From the NCBI GenBank assembly GCA_030549775.1, contig CM060175.1, positions 105,641,422-105,705,421 on the forward strand: a stretch of 64,000 nt of DNA, written 5' to 3'. Below are positions 12,908 to 24,913 of this stretch, piece after piece. Both the position numbers and the translations under genes were made by a program. Position 1 is the first letter of the stretch; each line of letters begins with the position of its first letter. The notes below the pieces were generated by a model that was not told where the DNA came from, did no database searches, and was given only the letters and a program-made list of their open reading frames with translations. Source of the DNA: Tamarix chinensis. Its lineage: Eukaryota > Streptophyta > Magnoliopsida > Caryophyllales > Tamaricaceae.

Positions 12908-13540
12908 CGTTGCAGGTGTTTCAATTCTCTAAGAGCACCAACGCCAGCCAATGAGCAAGAAGAGGTGTTGCTTACGAAGCTTAGTTTATTCAACAAGAAA
13001 CTGACGCCTGCCTGTCAGGAGCACAGGATTCTTAATTTATCAAAGATTATGATGAATAAGCAGATGGAAATTTTATTGAACCGGAGGCACACAACGCTTA
13101 GGGAAAAAGGATCAGGAAGACAAGAAGAAATGTGTGTCTGTGAGTGAGTGTTAATGACTGGCCTTTTCTTCTTCTTTCTCACTATTAATACCTTCGAAGT
13201 CAACGTTACTGGTTTTTCTACAGAACTGTTCAAGGACGATGCTAGCTAATAAAACAACATAAAAAAGGACTTCCACCGGAAGTCAGATCGTCAATGCCGC
13301 GCCGAATTCAATACAGCCTTTTTTTTAATAAAATGAATGAAATGCAGATGCTAGCTGCCAATCTAAATTTATGCAACTCATGTGTTTCACAATGAAAAAA
13401 AATAACATAAGAGAGGTTGTTGAGTATATTTTATAAGTAGATGCCATATATATATATATACAACATATGATAGGAGTACTAAAATATATATTTTCACCCT
13501 TTTTTCTAAAGGCTTTTTACTTTACCCTATAATACACCTT
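12908..13540. other. Upstream region of gene A, no gene seen
   Basis: This stretch lies immediately 5' of the gene A start codon and should hold its leader and promoter. It has AT-rich stretches including an (AT)n tract near 13447-13461. Open frames here overlap gene A exon 1 in the wrong strand or show no family resemblance. Confidence 0.5.
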
Positions 13541-15212
13541 AAATGTAACATAATCCTTTGTTCTTATCTCCCCACATAATATTGTAATAATGTACCATAA
13601 TCTTTTAACTATTCCCATCTTAATTTTTTTTTCTTTTTTCTTTTTAATCATTGTGAAAAATCAACCTTTTGCAACTTAGTTTGTTCTCTCATCCACTTTC
13701 GCTCTCCCATTCCTCTTATTACATTTCACCTTATTAGCATGAATGTTCTAGGTAAGTATATGTTTTCACCATAATGTACAATTGGTTAACATCGCTATTA
13801 TTGTCTAGTGGCCTTATGTGTTGGAAAAGTTATGATTTAGCTTCATTTATTTCTATATTTGTTTCTCCCTTTAATTGCTATATTGATTTGTCCCTTTGTA
13901 TACATTAGATTGTCATCTCACCAATATTTTATGATTACATATGACATGTAAGATCGTGACACTTTTGGTATATAATTTTTTTAGGTTTAAAAGTCATATT
14001 TCTTATCATCTTCTTTCTGATTAATAACCATATGGCATGCGTTATTCGTGACCATGGTCTATAAGTTTTACCTATTTTATTTCTATTTTGGAGCATATAT
14101 AATAATTTATGTATATTTATATTTTGTATGGAAAACTAACATCATGTGCAAGCATGATACTATTATTTGCATGCCTTAGCGTGCATTTTTGGTTTCCATG
14201 TATGAGAGACATTTTGTTTTTCATTCGATTTATTTTATCACAAATATTTATTTTATATACAATATTACAAGGAACAAGAAGGGAAAAGGGGTGATAGGTT
14301 GGCAATCTCATCATATATCACCACAAAAAAAAAGTGATGGATCAGTAATCTCATCCCTCGTCATTATACACAAAAAACAGGGTGGATTAGTTGCCTCATC
14401 ACCCATTACTATATACATACATCCATCATTAGAAGTTGTTTGGACAACCTCTTAAAGTGGTTATGTAATCTAATATGTGCAAACATTTATTACCTAAAGC
14501 CAATGGAGAGCCACCACATGTAGCTAATTTTTTCCTCATACCTAAGTATGGATGGGTGATTGCACAAATATAGGTAGAAGTATTAAAATTTGGATCCACT
14601 ATTTTAGTTATGATCATTTTATTATTTTGTAATTTATCTTACTATGTTGGAAATGACGATGCTTGGTGGTTGGTGGTGGTGAGCGTGTTGATGGTTGTGA
14701 ACGGTGTTGATAGAGCAGGGAAGGAAGAAGAATAAAGAAGGTGATTAGGGCTGGTTTGCTATATAAAAATGGAGGGAGTAAGAGTTAGGTGAGGCAATAA
14801 ATGAAGTAGAGAGATATTAGAAGGGGTATATATATACATACATAAATGGACATTTGTTTGAAAGGGGATAAATGGTAGAGAAGAGAAGGAAGGGGTGCAT
14901 GAGCGAAGGGGGATGGGCACGATTGAGGGTGATGGGAAAAAATTAACGGGACATATTCTATTGATTTGTGGGAGATGATGGTTGAAATGGTTGTGGTGAG
15001 TTGCAGAGGTTAAGAAGAAAACACGCAAGATAGGAAAAAGGAAAAAGACAAAGTAATGGGAGAAGAAGGAAAACCATAAAAAAAAGGAAAAAGGATATGA
15101 GTATGGGATTATAATTAGAATTAGGTAAAAATTTATGATTAATGAAATTAGGTAAAATTAAAACATTAATTATCTGGGGTTAAGATTAGATAAAAATTGG
15201 GGTATTACATTT
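13541..15212 (-). repeat. Possible decayed gypsy LTR fragment
   Basis: The right edge reads TTGGGGTATTACA, which on the minus strand begins TGTAATACCCCAA, a start typical of Tekay/Del-like LTRs. A purine-rich block (about 14640-15090) resembles the purine/pyrimidine-rich block of the other Tekay-like LTRs in this window. About three degenerate 50-bp units occur at 14281-14425. No convincing target duplication or partner LTR was found, and the left edge is a guess. Confidence 0.3.
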
Positions 15213-17007
15213 ACTTTACAAAGATTGTTTTTATGTATCCGCTTAGCCCACAATGTCTCTTTGTGCTATTGAATATTCCAGAGATATTATATGTTAGGTT
15301 TTTATTTAATGTTAGGCATATATATGAATGATATGAATTATGGATTGTTGTATGAATTAAGCACGTATAAAAGTAATCATTTTTTAGTATAAATTATTTT
15401 CCCTTAATGTATCTAATTGGATGTGGACCTCTATGTATAGAGAGTTTGACTATTTTAGATAGTTGATGGACCGAATTAGAATAGATTAATAGATAACAAG
15501 TTAGTTATTTATATATATGGTCGTAGTCCTGGAGTCATACACACTTCATCCTATATGATTCATATCAATCAATAGAGACATACAAAAATATGTCTGATCT
15601 AAAAGACCACAGTATCTCCAATATAGTGATACACACGTAAAAAAGGCATTATCTTAGTGTACTTCAAGCATAATTTATGGGTATTCGATACATAGTTCAT
15701 ATTTAGATCAAGGATACTACTTTGGTAAGTATTCTGATATGTAGGTATTCGCTCAAGATTGAAATATTCAGTGATCATTGGAATTTAAACAAGAGTTTGG
15801 AGCTATACTGAGATTTATAATGCATCATTCAAGAAGAAAATGGATGCACATGTATAAACAATAGAACATTAAATGATGATGAAATGTGAATATGTACAAG
15901 CTCAAAATATAAAAGTCATATATCTATTCAGTACCTTTTCGATGAAACTTTAACTACATCAATCTAAGGTTAGAGGAAAAAATTTATAGCCAAAATACCA
16001 AAGACTATCCAAATAAGTACGAATTAGGAAATACAGGAAGTGAAAGACATGTGGTCCAATTACGATATTTATGAAACTTCTTTATCTCTTTTTAGATGTT
16101 TAAGACCTATATATATATATATATTAGCTTCGGGTTTAGGGGATCTTTATCTTATCTGTCCAATAGTATCTAGATCTATAACTCAAGTATTGAAGAAAAA
16201 CAAAGGATTTCTTATGAAAGATTAGATTAAAACTCTCTATCTTAAAGATTTTAATCAAAAGATTGGTTATTTATTTCTTCTCTTTAATTAAATTTCTCCT
16301 ATGATTGAATTTCATTTTTATTTGATGAGTTCTTTATTTCCAATCATGAGTGAGTAGATTCTTTATCCGAGATTGAGAAATAACCCAAATTTTTGGTAAT
16401 TGATGATGAATTAGTATATGTTCTTGGTCAAAGTTTGAATCTCTAAACTTAATTTCTTATGATTGAACTTTGTTTACTCACCTGATCACTAAATTATCAA
16501 TCATAAGTAATTAATTAAAGTACCTAAAGGTAAAAATTAATAACAGACATCTAGAAATTAACCAGGAAAATCAAATTATGAAAGTAGGTTGGGGGTTCTA
16601 TTAGATAAGTAAGAATCTTAATGAGTTTAACTTAATCTTAATTCCACAAAGGTAGGTATTTGATATTAATTAGGCACAATCTTTAGACCTCAAAATAGGC
16701 TTTATATTAATTTAGGCTAATTCACCATTTTAAGTTTAAACTAACACCGAGAGATGGAATAATTATTCATTGAGTACCAAAGTTGTGGTGAAATCCCAAT
16801 CATGGCCTTCATTATATTGAATTACACTCAATATGCTATTTATTTTATTTTTATTTTTTAATCTTATGATTTTATTCTCTTTTACCTTTCTCATTGGTTT
16901 GGTTAGTCAAAAATGTAAATTTAAGCAATTAACCCTTAGTCCTTATAGAATCAACCTTGATAGATACAATGAATTTGTGCCTTTGCATATTTTCCCTATT
17001 AAGTCTT
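15213..17007. other. Unassigned AT-rich repeat DNA, probably including the LTR of the Athila-like remnant
   Basis: No gene is seen. The last few hundred bases before 17008 should be LTR, because a tRNA-Asp-like primer site follows. The text near 16955-16980 (ATAGAATCAACCTTGATAGATAC) resembles the U5 end of Athila-type LTRs. I could not set an LTR start or find a second copy. Confidence 0.4.
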
Positions 17008-17026
17008 TGGCACCATTGTCGGGGAC
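17008..17026 (+). other. Degenerate primer-binding site (tRNA-Asp type)
   Basis: TGGCACCATTGTCGGGGAC differs from the tRNA-Asp complement (TGGCGCCGTTGCCGGGG, found exactly at 24897) at three positions. All three are G-to-A or C-to-T changes in a CpG context, as expected from methylation decay. Confidence 0.8.
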
Positions 17027-19935
17027 TATAGTGTTAATATGGATTGTTTACGTGATTAGGATAGACTTAATTTTTTTTAATTTTTTTCTTATTTTCTTTG
17101 CTATTGACTTTCTTATACGTCAGGGAATCAACTAAAAATACACGAAAAGAATGATCTTGAACTATCGCTGATTATTGTAGACATAAGAAGGTATATAAGG
17201 GAGCAAAGGAACATAAAACAATCTATGATGGGTAATCAGAATAAACTTCTTAAGGATTTTTCTTTCCTAAATGGTTAAGGCACGCACTTGAGTATTAAAA
17301 GACCCACTATTGAAGCTAATAAATTTAAGCTGAAACCATCATTACTCTCAATGATTCAGCAAAATAAGAGGAGGTCCTACCGAAGACTCGAGCCTCTACA
17401 TGCTAATGTTCTTGGAGTATTACAACACCTTAAAGGTTAATGGATTGACCAATGATGTTATTTGACTCAAACTATTTCCGTTCTCTCTAAAAGACAAGAC
17501 AAGGGCTTGGCTACATTCATTACCAACTAAGTCCATCACCACATGGGATCCATTATCTAGGAAGTTCCTAGAAAAGTACTTTCCCTAAGTAAAACAAAAC
17601 AAATGAGGAACCATATCACAAGCTTTACATAAAAGGAAGGAGAATCACTCAATGAAGCTTGGGACCACTACAAAAAATTATTGAGGATGTGACCTCACCA
17701 TATGTTAGAGAAGTGGTTCATTGTTCACATCTTCTACAATGGGCTTACTTGCAATACTCAAACGATTGTTGATGTTGTTGTAGGAGAATCTTTGATGAAC
17801 AAAACAATAGATGAGGTGTACACTCTCATTGAATATATGGCTTAGAATCACTATCAATAGGCAAGTGAACGTGCTCTTACATGAAAAGGTGGAAGGTATG
17901 ATATTGTATCCTTAGATCATATATCCTCTAAAGTTGATCCTTTATTTAAAAAAGTCAAAATCTTGAGTATCATTTTTATGGCATCTAGTTTAACAATTGC
18001 ATGTGAAATTTTTGGTTATGTGGGGCACTCTACACTAGAATGTCAATTAGGAAATCCCCTATCCCTTTTCACTTCTAGCAATGAAAAGGTTAGTTATCTT
18101 AATAATTTTAATGAGAAGGGTGATCCATTCTCCAACACTTATAATGTGGGTTAAAGGAATCATCCAAATTCGTCTTATAAAAACCCACCTCTAAATTCCA
18201 TGCTCGCATCTAATTTTTCCCCTTATAATTTTTATGCCCCTCAACCAAATCCTCCTCCTTAGAGGTCCAGTTTGGAAAATATAATGGAAAAATTTGTGAA
18301 AACGCAATCAAAATTGAATGAAGAGTTTAAGCAATAACAAAAAAAACTACAAATAAGGTAGTAAAATGACTGGCCTCAAAGATGGATTCCCTAGTATTCA
18401 TAATAAGATGTTACTGATACAAATAACTCAATTGGTATAAAATGATAGCTCTTCCTCTAGGCCTTCGAGTATACTACCTACATAACCTGAGGTGAATTCC
18501 AAAGGTCATGTGAAGGCTATACCCTTTAGCTGTGTGCAACAAGATAGGGACCTAAGATAAAGGAAAATGTTGGGGCACATGGTCATCATAAAAAAAGGTG
18601 AAAAGATGGTAGATGAGGATAATGGGACCCAAATTCAAGAGGAAGAAAAAGTTGAGAAATATGTGTCTCCCACTTTTTACAAGCCTTCTTACCCTGTCCC
18701 CAAAGGTTAGCCAAGGCTAAGTTAGAAAAGAAATTTGGGAGCTTTTGAAATATTTACACATTAATATCTCATTCAATGATGTTATTTCTCAAATGTCTTC
18801 TTACGCTAAGTTTTTGAAAGAGATCCTCTCTAATAAAAAGAATTTGGAAATGATAAAATTCAAAATAAGTTGCCTCATAAACTTAAGAATCTCAATTCGT
18901 TTTCTGTTCCTTGTATTATTGCTAATGTCTCTATTATCTGTGCTTTATGTGATTTGGGTGCAAGCATAAGCTTGATGTCAATGTCTATTTACAAGAAGCT
19001 TAGTACAGGTTATTTGAAGCCAACCCTGATATTGCCCTAGTTGGTGGATTGATCGGTAAAATATCTCATAGGTATACTTAAAGATGTGCCTATTTAGGTT
19101 GGTAAGTTGCTTATCCTGATTTATTTAGTTGTTTTAGAAATAGAGGATGACTCTAACATGTTAATGTCTATTTAAAAGAAGCCTGCTACTATAGGTGAGG
19201 GAGAAGGTAGAATTTGATTTAAGAAAACTTATAAAACTCTCTCTTACTAATAAACTTTATTATATGGTCGACATGATTGATAAGTGTACACATGAGCTAT
19301 TAATAAACTATTGCTCATTTGATCCACTTGAGAAGTGTTTGGTAAGCAACGGCTCAATAAATGATGAAGCCCTAAAGTAGCCACATTTGATCAATCTTTG
19401 TAATCAACCACAATTGCTCGACTTCAAAATGTAAAGATTGAAAGTTTAAATTTATAGCCAAAAATTTCTACTTATGAAGAGGATGAAGCACTAAAAGTAA
19501 AACTAAAACCCCTTGCATCCTCTTTAAGGTATAAATTTCTTGGCCCTAACTCTGCTTATCCTATGATTGTGAATGCATGTGTGAATGAAAACAAAATTGC
19601 TAAGGTTATTAGAACATTTAATAAGCATTTCAAGGTCATAGGATACAACATGGATGTCATTAACGGAATCAACCCATCGATGTATGTGAATAGAAATCTC
19701 ATGAAAAACGTTAATAAGCCCTCTATAGAGAACCAATGTAGATTAAATTCTAACATGAAAGAAGTGGTAAGAAAATAGGTTCTTAAGGTAATAGATTTTG
19801 GGATAATTTATCCTATTTAATATAGTGAATGGGTTAGCCCGATCTATGTGGTTTCCAAAAAAGAGGGTGTAACCATAGTCAAGAACAAGAATAATAAACT
19901 TATTCCTACTTAGACAGTTACAGGTTGGAGGAAGT
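17008..19935 (+). pseudogene. Athila-like Ty3/gypsy gag-pol remnant
   Basis: Translation in shifting frames gives Athila-type landmarks in order: gag core (about 17305-17590, with FKLKPSLLSMIQQN and RAWLHSLP), a degenerate knuckle (CEIFGYVGHSTLEC, about 18003), protease with the DLGAS motif (about 18950), and the first part of reverse transcriptase (WVSPIYVVSKKEG and TVTGW, about 19830-19930). The text stops matching the family just after GWRKC. From there CACTA sequence begins, so the element lacks most of RT, RNase H and integrase. Many stops and frameshifts show an old insertion. The Athila assignment is by recognition of motif order; the exact right break (about 19930-19945) is approximate. 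Confidence 0.82.
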
Positions 19936-19949
19936 GCAACAATAAAGCA

Positions 19950-21406
19950 TTGACGTTGCATATAAAACACATTATTATGGTGCATTTCTTAATGTTCCAA
20001 AAATTACTAAATATAGAATCAATACTCTATTAGATATGGAGGAAATGGGTATTAGGCATAAACTGGCACCATGAGATAATGGAATAATTACATATTTATC
20101 ATCATCTTTCCATAATCTATCTAGAAAAGATAAAATTACATTTTGTAAATTATTTAATAGTGTTAAGGTTCCATTTGGGTATTCTTAAAATTTTAAAAGG
20201 TTAGTGTTGATTAAAGAGTTGAAACTAATTAACATTAGGTCTTATGATTGCCATATTTTGATGCAACATTTTATGCTAACAACTATATGTGGGATTTTTC
20301 CAAAGTGAGTTTGAATTGCTATCATTAGGCTTTGTGGTTTCTTCAACACACTCTGATCCAAAGTCACACACCTTGTTAGTTTGTATGTCTTAGAAAGAGG
20401 GATTGTGATGACTTTGTTCCACCTTGAAATGTATTTTCCTCCCTCATTTTTGTACATTATGGTATATTTGACGGTTCACTTAGTTTATATGGTACAAATG
20501 TGAGGACCTGTTCATGGGAACTAGATGTGCCCTTTTAAATGGTTTATGAAGATGATAAAATGTTACATGAATAACAAATATCGTCCAAAAGGATGCATTG
20601 TTAAGAGTTACCAGGTAGAAGAGGTAATTAAAATTTGCACAAACTACTTATCCAATACAGAAACTCTTGGTATTCCTATGTCTCAACATGCAAGGAAAAT
20701 CAAAGGACGTGGTATTTGAGGCAAACAGTTTGAGCATGTAGACCCTGACATGTTCTGTAAAACACATATTTATGTATTACATAATAGTGATGATGTTCAG
20801 CCATATGTTGAAGATCGGTTCTTTAAAGATTGAAGATCCATATAAGATAGACAAATGGATAATTTATGGACATAATATTTTATTTATACATTAGCTAAGA
20901 GATTGGATCCTTTTACTCATTAGAAATTCCCTAACATCAATTTCTAAATCCTTGCATTTGTTGTCTCAAATGTGTCATTATGAAGTTTTGTCATACATTA
21001 GTTATGCCATCAACGAATATACTTTTTACATGAAATGATAAGATGAGAGGAGTACAATGCATAACACTGGTGTGACTTTAGTGGTTGAGGTAATGCATAT
21101 CACTAGTGCAAAGGAAAATAATCCAACGTATGCAAATATAAATTATCATATTGTGATTGAACAAATTTGGGAGCTAGATTACACTATATTTAAAGTATAT
21201 ATTTCTGGGTCTAGATGGGTTGATAATACTCATGGGTTAGATATGAAGATGGGTTCACATTAGTAGATCTCAATAGGTTAAGGCATGAATAAGACTCATT
21301 TATCATGGCATCACAAGTAACAAAATTTTTCCTTGTCACCGATTTTGCTAAGAAAAGATGGTCAATTATACTACCAATACAGAAAGGAAAGGTCAATGAG
21401 TGTGAC
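19950..21406 (+). pseudogene. CACTA transposase C-terminal region (TNP2 / DUF4218 / DUF4216-like)
   Basis: About 19985-20080 reads like the MEEMGIRHKL segment at the end of the TNP2 transposase core. The DUF4218-like region follows: SYDCHILMQ about 20240, FPPSFLYIMV about 20440, and NKYRPKGCIVKSY about 20575. The DUF4216-like region covers about 21160-21400, including RWVDNTHG and FLVTDFAKKRWS. Stops and frameshifts are frequent, and the N-terminal zinc-finger and DDE part is absent. These are established neighbours in plant CACTA transposases; the assignment is by eye. Confidence 0.82.
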
Positions 21407-21623
21407 TAGGGATGTAAATGAGTTGAGCCAACTTGGTATTCGGCTCAACATAGCTTGTTAAAATCTTGGTTAGGATTGTTTGTTTGTCTCACTTTTGGAT
21501 TTATTTATTAAATGAGCCAAACTTAAGCCCGCAAAATTAAGGCTCGATTTATTTAGTTATTGTTAAATGAGATGAGCTCAAGCCTTAAGATGTTTGGCTC
21601 AGCTTGACTCATTTACAAACCTA
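21407..21623. mobile_element. hAT-type MITE, GAGC subterminal-repeat type (copy 2)
   Basis: 217 bp, beginning TAGGGATGTAAATGAG and ending CATTTACAAACCTA. The flanks are AGTGTGAC (21399-21406) and AATGTGAC (21624-21631), a 7-of-8 target duplication. Its interior GGCTC/GAGCC motifs make it the same subfamily as the element at 2580, but more decayed. Confidence 0.82.
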
Positions 21624-21631
21624 AATGTGAC

Positions 21632-22876
21632 AATGAAAATGATGCCAATTGGAAGAAAGAGTGTGCCAAAGTTGTGCAAGCAACTTAATAATTAAACGGT
21701 GATAACAATAACATTGTTGAGGAGGAAATATATATAAAGGATGATCATTATCAATTAATATACATAACAGGTCATGAAACCAATCCAAAGGGAGGGAAGA
21801 AAAAAAAATAAAAGAAGACAATGAGGGTAATAACATTTTAATGTGTGTGTAGAGTGTGCTTGTTATTTTAACTTCATATATTGTAGATATACCCTCACTT
21901 TGTTATAAAGAAGGCAATGATCCAATCGCATTATTAGAAGCTTATGGAAGCTTAGTGCTTTAGCCCATAGACCAAATTTGTATCACTATTAAAGAGGTAA
22001 TGACATTATCCATCCATGTTATACCTAACATGTTATATATATATATATATATGATCATTATATTTTTGTTTAATATAGTGAATTAAGAAATGGGAAAATA
22101 AGAATGCTCCTAAGATAAAGGAAAATGGATTTATTGGTGGAAGGAGAAAAACAAAAGAGGGCACCGAGAAAGGAAAGAGATCTAGATAAGAAAAATTGAT
22201 TGCCCTACAAAAGATTCCATCTCCAGAGAAGAACCAATAACTATAAGAACCCCATCGACCACCACCAACTTTGGCGATGTTGCATTTTTATGCCTAAAAT
22301 TACCTCAATATGCATCTAATTATAATTTACTGTCCTTCCAAGTATGTTGGGAGGGATGAATTCATTTACATGGCATTGACAAAGGTTATCATTGACATTT
22401 ATAAGCATGAATGGAGGTCAACCACGAGTATTTCCGTATATGTTAAGCAAGTGTCATTTCATTTGATATATTTTAACATTTTTCTTTGATTTGTAATTTT
22501 TTTGACCTCTTACATATATATATCTGAGTAATTACTTATTAACAAATATGCATTAATATTTTCATCCATAGGTTGGTTGTTAGCCTTGTTCTAGTAGAGG
22601 AGATGTTGTCCTCTATTATTTTTGTGTATCCATACTACAAACCAGGCCGTACTACAATAAGTAAGGGTAGACACATAAATGATGTAGTAGAATTTATCTT
22701 AAGTTTGGCATATAACAAGAATTTTTATCTCATACCTTACCTCATAAGTGAACATTAGGTTTTGTACACCATTCTTCCTGATCAAAACAAAGTATATGTC
22801 TTTGATTCCTTTCAAAAATATTCTATTCATTTTGTTGTCGCTTGTTCTGAAAGAAAAGATTTAATAGACATATTAG
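21632..22876 (+). pseudogene. CACTA second ORF, Ulp1-protease-like segment (first part)
   Basis: After about 600 bp with no clear coding (21632-22290), the text at about 22570-22865 reads like the Ulp1-type cysteine protease domain that many plant CACTA elements carry. It includes INDVVEFIL, then a His at 22753-22755 followed by a stop where relatives have Trp, then VLYTILPDQNKVYVFDS with the Asp. The reading is cut at 22877 by a MITE. The Cys region would lie beyond the insertions and is not recognised. Fragmented and non-functional. Confidence 0.65.
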
Positions 22877-23170
22877 TAGGGATGGAAACGGAAGGGTCCC
22901 CATCCCCATCTCCAAACCCGATAATAAAAATAATCCCCGAACCCGATATGATTCCCGATATTATTTTTTATCGGGGATTCCCTGACCCACTCCCCACGGG
23001 ATTAAATCCCCATACCCGACCCGATCCCCGATCTATTTCTCATCCTTGGTTTATTCCTCGTTCTTAAAACCTGACCCAATCCACAAAATCCGACTTTATA
23101 CTCAATCCCTGATCCCATCCCCAATCCTCAAACTATTTTTTATATTATATTTTTAATTTATATTCCATCA

Positions 23171-23208
<38 letters not shown>

Positions 23209-23379
23209 GGGGCGGGTTCAGGGATGGGGACCCCAAACCCATCCCTGCCCTATCCCTACATAAATCATATTTAAGAATCACCGAACCCAAACCCAATCTT
23301 TGAATTCTCTCCTCGAACCCGAATTTGAACGGGAAATCCCTGACGGGGCCCCGAACATGTGAGAAAAATTGCCGTCCCT

Positions 23380-24890
23380 TGATATATGAGATTTATATGT
23401 TATTTTGCTAAGTAAAAATGTCATTTATTCCTCATTATTTTTATAACATTTAATCTTTTCTCGAGCTTTTCTCTTTTGGATAGATTTTGCAGGAAAAGAT
23501 AAAAATGAAGAAATTCAAAGGAGAAATCAATGAAAAGAGAAAAGGAAGCAAAGAACACATCAAGAGATATGGAATCAATGGAAGAAAAGACTAGAAATGA
23601 AGAATATATATCAAAGGGAAGATTGTGTTGAAATTTCATGAAGAAATAATGAAGAAACAAGAAACACGGCCCCCCCGTGTTTATGAAACACGGCCCGTGT
23701 TTTTCTATCAGCACACAAATTTCAGCACTTAAAAATCAGCATTTGGCAGATTTCAGCACTTAAAAATACGGGGGTCCCGTGTTTTCTAACACGGACCGTG
23801 TTTCTCTCAACTTCTGTAACCGTTCGCGCAACGTTTCCCCGATATATTTCTAAAGTTTGAACATTCGAAAAGGTGGTTCGGGGGAGTTCGAGAATGGGAT
23901 TTTCTCTTTCTCTCTATACTCTCTAGATACCACATGTAATTTGTAATTCCAATTCTCTTTCTCTCCATTGTATTCAATTGAACAATCAACAATCTGCAAT
24001 TCAATTCGATAAGTTCTTCTTCATTCCTCTTTTAATTGCAAGTTTTGATTTTTGATTGAATGCAATTCAATTCTCTTTGTTGTATGATTATTTTTCTTGT
24101 GTTTAGTGTTTCATTGTTAATTTATTTATAAGCATTGATGTTAATTATAGATTATTGCATTTAATTGTGTGTTACTGCAATTATGTAGATAATATAAGGT
24201 AGGAGGATTTGATGATGGAATTAGGGTTTTGGATTTTGAATTCATGATTCTAGATGGAATTTAATTGAATTGATGGACGGAATTGAATGATCTCGCATCA
24301 TAGATTAAGAATTTAAACTAATTAGACTGATCACCTATCTAGTTTAGAGCTTAATCTACGCTAAGATAACGGAATTAACACGTAATTGTTAATTAATGTT
24401 TCTAGAGTAGCAAAAGATTAATTATTAATCTTGTCCATTAATTCGTTCGATTGCATGATCCGAGCTTGTGTGATTATGGTCGTAGTTGACTGCTTTCCAT
24501 TCGTAATGCTGCCATTAATTGAATCTAGTGTTCTTAACCTAGGTTATTAATTGGTTAGATGATAAATTGAGAGCTTATTCAATTTATTAGAATTGAGAGA
24601 AAGCAAAGAGATGAATTAATATGAGTTTCTATAGGTCAACGTTAAATCATTTAGAATCATTCTTTTCTCTATGATTATTTGATATCCTAATTCCATAATC
24701 AATACCTTCCTATCCTTATTCATTAATTAGTGAGTACAATGTTTTATTATTTATCCATAGTTTAGATATTGATGATAGAATTATTGATTATATTCCATTC
24801 CTTGTGGGTTCGACTCCTTCTTGCCATATACTACGTATTTGGAAATTAGGATTTATTTATTAAATTTGTTGTGCATACGACAGTGCATCA
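23380..24890 (+). repeat. 5' LTR of the non-autonomous LTR element
   Basis: Begins TGATATATGAG, ends GTGCATCA. It contains palindromic ACACGG/CCGTGT pairs at 23662-23703 and 23764-23804 and a duplicated ATTTCAGCACTTAAAAAT. It differs from the right LTR at about a dozen bases, all within 24559-24712. Confidence 0.95.
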
Positions 24891-24896
24891 AATTTT

Positions 24897-24913
24897 TGGC
24901 GCCGTTGCCGGGG
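24897..24913 (+). other. Primer-binding site (tRNA-Asp)
   Basis: TGGCGCCGTTGCCGGGG is an exact complement of the 3' end of plant tRNA-Asp (including CCA), six bases inside the LTR. Confidence 0.93.

Noticed and set aside
12782..13147. 121-codon plus-strand open frame
   Set aside because: It overlaps gene A exon 1 and its leader on the opposite strand and has no recognisable domain.
23421..24004. Two open frames repeated exactly at 26520-27103
   Set aside because: They are repeated because they lie in the two LTRs. Their strand opposes the element and the text has no domain.
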